NCBI RefSeq assembly: GCF_019891545.1
Contig: NZ_JAHDIU010000007.1
Span: 1 to 64,000, forward strand
DNA from: Flavobacterium coralii
GTDB lineage: Bacteria; Bacteroidota; Bacteroidia; Flavobacteriales; Flavobacteriaceae
Reading direction: 5' to 3'
Length of the DNA: 64,000 nt
Shown here: positions 36,048-43,324 of the stretch, piece after piece
Position numbering within the stretch: position 1 is the stretch's first letter
Layout of the letters: each line of letters starts with the position of its first letter
The notes under the pieces: model-generated
Database searches by the model: none
Seen by the model: only the letters and a program-made list of their open reading frames with translations
Told to the model about the DNA's origin: nothing
Translations under genes and position numbers: made by a program

Positions 36048-37374
36048 TCCCCGGATTTTGCTTTTTTGGATTGTTATTATTCTTATTCCTGAACTTTTTA
36101 TTTTTACCGCCGCCCTGTGGCCTGCCGCCTTCTCTTGCCGGTTTTATAACATTGCTGTTATTGTTGTTATTATCCCTGTTCTGTTTTTCTCTTGCAGGCC
36201 TGTCTTCTTTATTACCCGGCTCTGCTGTAACGGAATGTTTCTTGTTTTTATTGCCCGGCTTTTTGCGGCGCTTGGGCTTATCAAAGCGCGTAAGGCTGTC
36301 CTGCCCCACGGCATTCTGGAAGTTCTTTTCAACCTCTTCTTCAGATGAGGCCACCTCAAGCACAAAGTCTTCTAACGAAGCTACTTTTTGCCTGTTCTTG
36401 TTAAGCTCTACAATCTCCTTAACCTGCTCGGCCGAGATCATGTGCCAGTGCGCAGTATCATTTGCATAGGCAAACCACATGTGCCCTTTAAAGATATCTA
36501 CCTTTTGGCAGTAGGCATCGCCTTTCTCAGTATATAATTTTGTATCAAGATCCGGAAGGCCTTTAATAGCGTCAAGATAAGTATCAAGCTCATAATTAAG
36601 GCAGCATTTAAGCTTGCCGCACTGCCCTGCCAGTTTTTGCGGGTTTAGCGAAAGCTGCTGGTAGCGCGCCGCCGAAGTATTTACACTCCTGAAATCTGTC
36701 AGCCAGGTAGAGCAGCACAGTTCGCGCCCGCAGGAACCCACACCACCAAGGCGTGAAGCCTCCTGGCGGAAGCCCACCTGCTTCATTTCTATCCTGATGC
36801 CGAACTCGCGTGCGTAATCTTTAATAAGCTGTCGGAAATCGACCCTGTCATTTGCGGTATAATAAAACGTAGCCTTGCTGCCATCGCCCTGAAACTCAAT
36901 ATCCGATATTTTCATTTCAAGGTTAAGGCGTATGGCAAGCTCACGCGCTGTAACCTTCATCGGTTCTTCGCGCTCTCGTGCCTCGCGCCACACATCAATG
37001 TCCTTCTGGCTTGCTTTGCGGTACAGCTTGGGCACTTCGCCTTCAGGGTTAACCCCCTTCTTTTTCATCTGTATCTTAACCAGCTCGCCGGTTAAGCTTA
37101 TAATACCGATATCGTGCCCCGGAGAAGCCTCTGTAGCTACAATATCGCCTATGCTTAACGTTAAATTCTCTGTATTGCGGAAAAACTCTTTACGTCCGTT
37201 CTTAAAACGCACCTCTACACAATCAAAAGGTGCCTGGCCCCCGGGCAGGCTCATGTTGCTCAGCCAGTCGAAAACCGAAAGCTTATTGCAACTGTCCGTT
37301 CCGCAGGTCCCGTTATTTTTACATCCTCTCGGTGTTCCGTCTTTAGAACCCGTAGAACAATTTGTACATGCCAT
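36031..37374 (-). CDS. PSP1 domain protein (RicT/YaaT-like) with disordered basic tail
   Basis: 447 residues. A short Cys-rich N-terminus (CTNCSTGSKDGTPRGCKNNG) precedes the PSP1/RicT domain (about 50-290). That domain has the conserved cysteine set GGVGSCGRELCCSTW and GQCGKLKCCLNYE, which in Bacillus RicT participates in iron-sulfur clusters and RNase Y control. The last 100 residues are Lys/Asn/Gly-rich and probably disordered (RDNNNNNSN, NKKFRNKNNNNPKK). Cytosolic. First gene of the PSP1-gldH-PBP1A operon. Confidence 0.9.
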   Translation of the reverse strand: MACTNCSTGSKDGTPRGCKNNGTCGTDSCNKLSVFDWLSNMSLPGGQAPFDCVEVRFKNGRKEFFRNTENLTLSIGDIVATEASPGHDIGIISLTGELVKIQMKKKGVNPEGEVPKLYRKASQKDIDVWREAREREEPMKVTARELAIRLNLEMKISDIEFQGDGSKATFYYTANDRVDFRQLIKDYAREFGIRIEMKQVGFRQEASRLGGVGSCGRELCCSTWLTDFRSVNTSAARYQQLSLNPQKLAGQCGKLKCCLNYELDTYLDAIKGLPDLDTKLYTEKGDAYCQKVDIFKGHMWFAYANDTAHWHMISAEQVKEIVELNKNRQKVASLEDFVLEVASSEEEVEKNFQNAVGQDSLTRFDKPKRRKKPGNKNKKHSVTAEPGNKEDRPAREKQNRDNNNNNSNVIKPAREGGRPQGGGKNKKFRNKNNNNPKKQNPGNENKA

Positions 37375-37563
37375 AAATTTAAATATATATAGTGGTCGCG
37401 GCCATAGCCGCTACTCTGTTGTCATAATCGTTTAAGTGGGTAAAGATAGTATTTTTTTATGTTAAAAGCCGAAAATGCAAAAGCCCGGGCAATATGGTGC
37501 TTGCCCGTTGATTTATAACTGCTTACCGCAACTTATATTACCTTACGCTTTCAGCGGGGGATA

Positions 37564-37594
37564 AAAAAAGCCCCCGCCTTGCGGCAGGGGCTTT
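37564..37594 (-). terminator. Terminator of trhO
   Basis: AAAGCCCCCGCC pairs with GGCAGGGGCTTT with one mismatch and a TTGC loop. On the minus strand it runs into seven Ts. It lies 28 bp beyond the trhO stop. Confidence 0.85.
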
Positions 37595-37621
37595 ATACGG
37601 TATCAATTTAATGTGCAGATA

Positions 37622-38974
37622 CTAATCCAGCAGCCTGTACAGCTTATCTGACAACCTTACGCGGAACGGCACATTTATCGTAACCTTGTCACCGCTTTGG
37701 GCTACATCGCCGGGCTGACCGTTTACGCGCATACCCTCTACCACAAGCTCCTGCCTGCCGGTTGTCGGGCCCGCAATAAGAATGCGGTCGCCGGTTTTAA
37801 TTTCGGCATTGGCGGCAAACTGGCCTACGCCCGCTTTCGTATAATAATGCTCGGCTTTGCCGATAAGTACTTTCCTTTCGCGTTTGCGCACCTGCTTTAC
37901 TTTTGGCGCGGCTGCAAGCGGCATATCGCCAATAGCCTCTCCCGACTTTTTATAGGTTAACGCCGCCGATTTCCCTTTCTTGAAAACCTGGTTACCCTTC
38001 ATAATACCCCTGCGCCTTGCCTTTTGCTCTTCTTCCGGAAGATGTATTACCTCTACACATTCGGTAGAGCAGCAGCCCTCCATAGTGGCGGCACACTCCT
38101 CACACTGAATAAACAGCAGGTGGCACGCCTCGTTAGCACAGTTGGTGTGCGTGTCGCACGGCTTGCCGCACTGGTGGCACTGTGCAATAATATCCTCGGT
38201 AATGCGCTCGCCCAAACGGTGGTCGAACACAAAGTTTTTACCTATAAACTTGCTTTCTATACCTTCTTCCCTTATTTGTCGGGTATATTCTATAATACCG
38301 CCCTCAAGCTGGTACACGTTTTTAAAGCCTTTGTGCTTAAAAAATGCCGAAGCCTTTTCGCAACGGATACCGCCCGTGCAGTACATAAGCAGGTTTTTAT
38401 CTTCTTTATGGTCTTTAAGCTGTTCTTCTATAATGGGCAGCGACTCACGGAAGGTATCCACATCAGGGGTTATGGCGCCTTTAAAATGGCCCACTTCGCT
38501 CTCGTAATGGTTACGGAAGTCTACTACTATGGTATTAGGGTCGTCCAGCAGGGTGTTGAACTCTTTCGCCTTCAGGTGAATGCCTTTATTGGTTACGTCG
38601 AACGTTTCGTCGTTAAGGCCGTCGGCTACAATTTTATTGCGGACTTTAACGGTTAACTTAAGGAACGACAGGTTATCCTGCTCTACCGCCACATTAAGGC
38701 GGATGCCTTTCATAAAGTCGTAACTTTCAAGGTGGTCTTTAAACGCATAGAAGTTATCGGCAGGGAGCGAAAGCTGGGCGTTAATACCCTCTTTGGCTAC
38801 ATAAATGCGCCCAAGCACATCCAGTTTGTTCCATGCCAGGAAAAGTTCGTCGCGAAATTGTTGTGGGTCGGTAATGTTGGCGTAGGTGTAGAAAGACAGC
38901 GTAAGGCGCTGCTTGCCGCTTTCCTCTATAAGGGCGGCCCTTTCTTCTGCGCTTAAAGTGTTATACAGTTGCAT
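37622..38974 (-). CDS. trhO: tRNA uridine(34) hydroxylase TrhO (rhodanese-related) with C-terminal extension
   Basis: 450 residues, about 100 longer than E. coli YceA/TrhO. The N-terminal acylphosphatase-like domain (about 25-115: GRIYVAKEGINAQLS) precedes a rhodanese domain (about 125-225) with the catalytic cysteine C199 in MYCTGGIRCEKAS. A zinc-type cysteine cluster follows (CHQCGKPC, NCANEAC, CEEC, CCSTEC; about 265-310). The extra C-terminal part (about 365-450: GVGQFAANAEIKTGDRILIAG) resembles the small beta-barrel found at the end of U32-type RNA-modifying proteins. TrhO makes 5-hydroxyuridine at tRNA position 34. The extension is probably an RNA-binding module (inference). Confidence 0.9.
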   Translation of the reverse strand: MQLYNTLSAEERAALIEESGKQRLTLSFYTYANITDPQQFRDELFLAWNKLDVLGRIYVAKEGINAQLSLPADNFYAFKDHLESYDFMKGIRLNVAVEQDNLSFLKLTVKVRNKIVADGLNDETFDVTNKGIHLKAKEFNTLLDDPNTIVVDFRNHYESEVGHFKGAITPDVDTFRESLPIIEEQLKDHKEDKNLLMYCTGGIRCEKASAFFKHKGFKNVYQLEGGIIEYTRQIREEGIESKFIGKNFVFDHRLGERITEDIIAQCHQCGKPCDTHTNCANEACHLLFIQCEECAATMEGCCSTECVEVIHLPEEEQKARRRGIMKGNQVFKKGKSAALTYKKSGEAIGDMPLAAAPKVKQVRKRERKVLIGKAEHYYTKAGVGQFAANAEIKTGDRILIAGPTTGRQELVVEGMRVNGQPGDVAQSGDKVTINVPFRVRLSDKLYRLLD

Positions 38975-39044
38975 GCTATCACAATTTAAGTAAGAAATTA
39001 TTTTTCAGTATGTCGTGCAACCCCTATCGGCGGGATTGCGGTGG

Positions 39045-39052
39045 CAAAGGTA
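39045..39052 (-). promoter_or_regulatory. -7 box of trhO
   Basis: Minus-strand TACCTTTG fits TAnnTTTG exactly, 70 bp upstream of the trhO ATG. It gives a leader of about 66 nt, longer than most in this window. Confidence 0.5.
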
Positions 39053-39112
39053 TAGATTTTTACTTTATTAAATTTATATTTAAAATCAATTACAAAAGAC
39101 TATCTTAAATTG

Positions 39113-39120
39113 TATTTTTG
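39113..39120 (+). promoter_or_regulatory. -7 box of the ATPase/RloB module
   Basis: TATTTTTG fits TAnnTTTG and lies 18 bp before the ATPase ATG. In AT-rich DNA such a match is weaker evidence. Confidence 0.45.
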
Positions 39121-39138
39121 TATAAAAAATATTAAATA

Positions 39139-40419
39139 ATGATTTTATATTTTAAAGTTGCGAACTATAAATCAATCAGTGAACCTGTCATACTGAATTT
39201 TAATGCGAGTTCAATAGAACAATATGAAGATTCTAACGTTATTTACGCTAACGATTCTCGATTATTAAAATCTATACTTTTATATGGTCACAATGCTAGT
39301 GGTAAATCAAAAATCCTTAACGCAATAGATTATTTCAAATGGTTTATAAATAATTCTGCCACAGAAAGCCAAGCTGGCGATGAAATAGAAGTCGAACCAT
39401 TTAAGCTAAGTGAACTCTACAAAGGAAAACCTAGTTTATTTGAAATGGGTTTCATAATCGGGAAGACCAAATACAGATATGGTTTTGAAGCTGATACAAA
39501 AAAAATACATAAAGAGTGGTTATTAGAAAACAAAATAAAAAAAGAGTATCCTGTTTTTTTAAGAATTAATCAAGAATTTGATATTGATTTCAAAAGATTT
39601 GAAAACTCCGATAGTTTAAGTAAACGGACGAGAGAGAATGCTTTATTTTTATCTGTCGCTGCCCAATGGAATGTAAAAAAAGCACAAATAATTGATAAGT
39701 GGTTTAATAAAATATTCAATATCCATGGGATCGACGATAGGAATTACAGGAAAGTAACAATAGACTTATTAAATAATGATAAGTACTCAAATTTAGTTAA
39801 TAAATTTATTCAAAGAGCCGACCTAGGAATTTCCAATATAGACTTTTTTGAAATCCCTTTTACATTTGAAGAAATAAAAGAATCATTCCCTGAAAACATG
39901 AGGGAAATGGCTAGGGAAACATTTGAATCAGAATCTAAAGCGATAATTTCAATTCACAGTAGATTTAATGGTAAAAATGAATTTTCTGGATTGGAACCGT
40001 TCGTTTTTGACAGAGCTGAATCAGATGGCACAAAAAAGTATTTCAACATTATAGGAATATTAATAACCGCAATATTGGAAGGCAGGATTGTCATTATTGA
40101 TGAATTTGATGCTCGGTTACATTCTTTATTATCAAAAGCAATTATAAAATTGTTTAATTCAAATCAAATTAAATCAAAAGCCCAACTATTAGTTGCAAGC
40201 CATGATACTGCATTGCTTGATAATGAAATGTTAAGAAAAGACCAAATATATTTTGTTGAGAAAGATTTCAAAGGAGCGTCAAAAGTTACAACCCTTGCAG
40301 AGTTTAAATCTCGTGAAAAAGACAATCTATTCAATGAAAGCTATCTTGGTGGAAAATACGGCGGGATTCCTTTTATTAATGATTTAGAAAGTTTATTTAA
40401 TAATGTCAAAGAAAAATAA
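39139..40419 (+). CDS. AAA family (ABC-type, AAA_15/21) ATPase of RloA/AbiLi type
   Basis: 426 residues. The N-terminus MILYFKVANYKSISEPVILNF is typical of OLD/RecF-like ATPases. Walker A is GHNASGKS (50-57). The signature-like region is around residues 280-300 (FVFDRAESDGTKKYFNI). Walker B is GRIVIIDEFDARLH (D321/E322), and the H-loop is VASHDTALL. There is no TOPRIM domain in this chain; that part lies in the next gene. The pair corresponds to the ATPase + RloB arrangement known from Campylobacter rloAB and lactococcal AbiL abortive infection. A/T content is clearly above the flanking genes trhO and recA, a sign of horizontal acquisition. The stop overlaps the rloB start by 17 bp. Confidence 0.85.
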   Translation: MILYFKVANYKSISEPVILNFNASSIEQYEDSNVIYANDSRLLKSILLYGHNASGKSKILNAIDYFKWFINNSATESQAGDEIEVEPFKLSELYKGKPSLFEMGFIIGKTKYRYGFEADTKKIHKEWLLENKIKKEYPVFLRINQEFDIDFKRFENSDSLSKRTRENALFLSVAAQWNVKKAQIIDKWFNKIFNIHGIDDRNYRKVTIDLLNNDKYSNLVNKFIQRADLGISNIDFFEIPFTFEEIKESFPENMREMARETFESESKAIISIHSRFNGKNEFSGLEPFVFDRAESDGTKKYFNIIGILITAILEGRIVIIDEFDARLHSLLSKAIIKLFNSNQIKSKAQLLVASHDTALLDNEMLRKDQIYFVEKDFKGASKVTTLAEFKSREKDNLFNESYLGGKYGGIPFINDLESLFNNVKEK

Positions 40420-41092
40420 AAAAGCCTCATTTTCGTTCAGCGACTTTTTAAGTGAGCTGAAAGAGAACTCTGTTTCCACTCCAAAAAATATAGAAAAATT
40501 TGAAGAAAGAAAATATTTTCTAATCGTCTGCGAAGGTGAAAGAACAGAGCCGGCGTATTTCAATTATTTCAAAAAGTTGCTACCAAAGCAGCTATTAGAC
40601 ACTATCCAAATACAAGGAGAGGGCGATAATACGATTAATATTGTTAATAAAGCTATTCAATTAAAGGAGGAAAGAAAATTAAATATACTTCTTCCGAATT
40701 ATGACGAAGCCTGGGCAATATTCGATAAAGATGACTTCCCCAGTGAAAGGTATAATGAGGCAGTCAGATTAGCAGGAGAAAATGATATTAATAGCGGTCA
40801 TTCTAATCAATCATTTGAGCTATGGTACATTCTCCATTTTGAGTTTTTGCAATCAGCTTTACATAGATCGGATTATATAAAGAAACTGACAAATCACTTA
40901 GGATTTAAATATGAAAAAAACGACACACGGGTCGTTGAATATCTTTTCAAAAACTGCAACATCGAGCGCGCAATACATTGGGCTAAAGAATTGGATTCTT
41001 TACATGAAGGGACTAGCGTGTCAAATGCGTGTCCGCATACCAAAGTATATGAATTGGTAGAAAAATTACGAGAATATTGCGAACCTGTTTAA
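40403..41092 (+). CDS. RloB family protein (TOPRIM-like, AbiLii type)
   Basis: 229 residues. The RloB signature is complete: FLIVCEGERTEPAYFNYF (E44, E46), AIFDKDDF (D108, D110, D111) and SNQSFELWYILHFE (138-149), then CPHTKVYELVEKL at the end. The Glu and Asp-x-Asp-Asp spacing after beta strands fits a TOPRIM-type metal site, so a nuclease acting under control of the ATPase is a reasonable inference. The start codon is nested 17 bp inside the ATPase gene, indicating coupled translation. Compared with flanking genes it is AT-rich. Defence activity is not proven by sequence alone. Confidence 0.87.
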   Translation: MSKKNKKASFSFSDFLSELKENSVSTPKNIEKFEERKYFLIVCEGERTEPAYFNYFKKLLPKQLLDTIQIQGEGDNTINIVNKAIQLKEERKLNILLPNYDEAWAIFDKDDFPSERYNEAVRLAGENDINSGHSNQSFELWYILHFEFLQSALHRSDYIKKLTNHLGFKYEKNDTRVVEYLFKNCNIERAIHWAKELDSLHEGTSVSNACPHTKVYELVEKLREYCEPV

Positions 41093-41181
41093 ATAAAAAA
41101 AAATTTAGTAGTTAAGATTATTTTCTTACATTGCGCTCTCAAATAAAAGCCGTATTTTTACTAAAAAATAAGACAATACTA

Positions 41182-42186
41182 ATGAGCGCAGATAAAGAAG
41201 CAAAACTAAAAGCACTGCAGCTAACGCTGGATAAACTGGATAAAGCATACGGCAAGGGTACCGTAATGAAACTGGGCGACCAGGCCGTAGAGGAGGTAGA
41301 GGCCATACCTTCGGGCTCGCTGGGGTTAGACTTGGCACTGGGCGTAAACGGCTACCCACGCGGCAGGATTATAGAGATATACGGGCCTGAATCGTCAGGT
41401 AAAACAACCCTTACGCTGCACGCCATAGCCGAAGCGCAAAAGGGCGGCGGCATTGCAGCCTTTATTGATGCAGAGCACGCTTTTGACCGCGTATATGCCG
41501 AAAAACTGGGAGTTGATATTGAAAACCTTATCATATCGCAGCCTGATAACGGCGAGCAGGCATTAGAGATTGCCGAGAACCTTATCCGAAGCGGCGCCAT
41601 AGATATTGTGGTTATCGACTCGGTGGCGGCACTAACGCCAAAAAGCGAAATTGAGGGCGAAATGGGCGACAGTAAAATGGGGCTTCACGCACGCCTTATG
41701 AGCCAGGCACTAAGAAAATTAACTGCTACCATAAGCAAAACTAACTGTACGGTATTCTTCATCAACCAGCTTCGCGAAAAGATAGGTGTAATGTTCGGTA
41801 ACCCCGAAACTACCACAGGTGGTAACGCACTAAAGTTCTATGCATCGGTAAGGCTTGACATTCGCCGTTCGTCTCAAATTAAAGATGGTGAGAACGTGCT
41901 GGGTAACCGCGCCAAAGTAAAAGTGGTTAAAAACAAAGTAGCGCCACCGTTTAAAACCGCCGAATTCGACATTATGTATGGCGAGGGCGTGAGCAAAACA
42001 GGCGAAATATTAGACCTTGCGGTAGAGTTCGAGATCATCAGGAAATCGGGCTCGTGGTTCAGCTACGGCGAAACCAAGCTGGGACAGGGCCGCGACGCAG
42101 TAAAAGGGCTGATTAAAGACAACCCCGAACTGGCCGATGAGCTGGAAATCAAAATAAAAGAAGCCATTAAAGAACAATCGGCTTAA
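41182..42186 (+). CDS. recA: Recombinase RecA
   Basis: 334 residues from the ATG at 41182. The ORF can be extended to TTG 41131, but those residues are not RecA-like. Walker A is GPESSGKT (68-75). DNA-binding loop L1 is around [20 protein letters not shown] and L2 around [15 protein letters not shown]. The [12 protein letters not shown] and GSWFSY segments are typical. It performs strand exchange and triggers the SOS-type response. No SOS-like palindrome was identified upstream. It is monocistronic with a strong terminator. Confidence 0.98.
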   Translation: MSADKEAKLKALQLTLDKLDKAYGKGTVMKLGDQAVEEVEAIPSGSLGLDLALGVNGYPRGRIIEIYGPESSGKTTLTLHAIAEAQKGGGIAAFIDAEHAFDRVYAEKLGVDIENLIISQPDNGEQALEIAENLIRSGAIDIVVIDSVAALTPKSEIEGEMGDSKMGLHARLMSQALRKLTATISKTNCTVFFINQLREKIGVMFGNPETTTGGNALKFYASVRLDIRRSSQIKDGENVLGNRAKVKVVKNKVAPPFKTAEFDIMYGEGVSKTGEILDLAVEFEIIRKSGSWFSYGETKLGQGRDAVKGLIKDNPELADELEIKIKEAIKEQSA

Positions 42187-42196
42187 ACACCATAAC

Positions 42197-42222
42197 AACC
42201 CGGAGCATGCTCCGGGTTTTTT
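42197..42222 (+). terminator. Terminator of recA
   Basis: A 22-bp perfect palindrome (AACCCGGAGCA and its complement, 42197-42218) is followed by a T-run. It is 10 bp beyond the recA stop. Confidence 0.88.
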
Positions 42223-42317
42223 ATTGGCATACAACATGTTAAAGTACGCAACCTTTTGTGCACTTTTGTATCTGATATGTAAACACAACCGTATATTTTT
42301 TTGATTGTTTGATTTTT

Positions 42318-42749
42318 ATGAAAAAGCTGTTATTGTTATTAGTGCTTGTGGCGGGCCTTAGCGCCTGTTCTTTAGAAGAAGACACGCCGCAGTTTGAAGT
42401 GGCATTTTTGCCCGTAGAAAGCCTTGAGCTGCCCGAAAGCATGGTGCCCGGGCACACCTACCCTATAAAAATTTATTACAAAAGGCCGGACGACTGCCAT
42501 TATTTTGACGGGTTTTATACAGAGAAAACCAACAATAGCGAAATACTTGCGGTACAGGCGCTTGTTATTCAGGATGCTAAGTGCAAGCCCCTGTCTACTG
42601 ATGAGGCAGAATGGGCCATGTATGATTTTACCTGCCCCAACAATTTAGATATTACCCAGTACAGTGCTTATTCGTTCCAGATTTTTAAGGGTGTAGACAG
42701 CCAGGGCAACCGCATTTTTGAAACCGTATCTGTACCCGTGGGAGAATAA
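42318..42749 (+). CDS. Hypothetical lipoprotein (143 aa)
   Basis: 143 residues from ATG 42318 (a TTG at 42309 in the same frame is not needed). Signal with lipobox VAGLSAC (Cys17), then SLEEDTPQFEVAFLPVESLELP and a beta-rich domain with HTYPIKIYYKRPDDCHYFDGF and CPNNLDITQYSAYSFQIFKG. Its position 29 bp before the ECF sigma factor suggests it belongs to that operon. I do not recognise a named family. Confidence 0.75.
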   Translation: MKKLLLLLVLVAGLSACSLEEDTPQFEVAFLPVESLELPESMVPGHTYPIKIYYKRPDDCHYFDGFYTEKTNNSEILAVQALVIQDAKCKPLSTDEAEWAMYDFTCPNNLDITQYSAYSFQIFKGVDSQGNRIFETVSVPVGE

Positions 42750-42778
42750 AGACCAAACACTAAAAACAATAACCGGAT

Positions 42779-43324
42779 TTGGGTTTAGAGCAGCTTATAC
42801 AGGAATGCCAGCGGGACAATATTAAGGCCCAGGAACAGCTTTACAGGCTTTTTGCCCCGAAGCTGTTTTCGGTATGCCTTAAGTATTCACGCAGCTATGC
42901 CGATGCGCAGGACAACCTGCAGGACGGTTTCCTGCTGCTGTTCCGCAAAATTGGGCAGTTCCAGTTTAAGGGTTCTTTTGAAGGTTGGGCCAAAAGGCTT
43001 ATGGTGAATAATGTGCTGCAAAAATACCGCAGCCAGGGCGTGGTAGAACTGGTTAGCGAAAACATACCTGACGAACCCGAAGTAGAGATAGAAACAGAAG
43101 ATGTGAGCATGGATTTTTTGCTCGGCATCATTCAGCAACTGCCGGACCGTTACCGCATGGTGTTTAACCTGTATGTAACCGATGGCTTTTCGCATAAAGA
43201 AATTGCAGAGATGCTTAATATAACAACTGGCACCTCTAAATCTAACCTTGCAAGGGCAAGGATGATACTTAAGGAAAAAATTGAAGCGCACCAGGGGAAT
43301 TTAAAAAGTACCTACAGCAAATGA
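42779..43324 (+). CDS. ECF-type RNA polymerase sigma factor, TTG start
   Basis: 181 residues. Sigma region 2 spans about 22-90 (APKLFSVCLKYSRSYADAQDNLQDGFLLLFRKIGQFQF, GWAKRLMVNNVLQKYRS). Sigma region 4 spans about 115-175 (IIQQLPDRYRMVFNLYVTDGFSHKEIAEMLNITTGTSKSNLARARMIL). The start codon is TTG: the conserved N-terminus MGLEQLIQECQRDN begins exactly there and no in-frame ATG precedes region 2 usefully. The ATGA overlap with the next gene means both are translated together, and that product is the obvious candidate for controlling this sigma factor. Confidence 0.92.
   Translation: MGLEQLIQECQRDNIKAQEQLYRLFAPKLFSVCLKYSRSYADAQDNLQDGFLLLFRKIGQFQFKGSFEGWAKRLMVNNVLQKYRSQGVVELVSENIPDEPEVEIETEDVSMDFLLGIIQQLPDRYRMVFNLYVTDGFSHKEIAEMLNITTGTSKSNLARARMILKEKIEAHQGNLKSTYSK

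Noticed and set aside
37485-37507. CGGGCAA...TTGCCCG inverted repeat in the PSP1/trhO spacer region.
   Set aside because: Short 7-bp stem without T-run and with no relation to a gene end or start; not annotated.
39060-41181. Search for direct repeats, integrase or IS ends around the ATPase/RloB island.
   Set aside because: None could be recognised; horizontal origin rests on composition and family only.
41131-41181. TTG start extending RecA by 17 residues.
   Set aside because: RecA homology starts at the ATG at 41182; the extension is not conserved in character.
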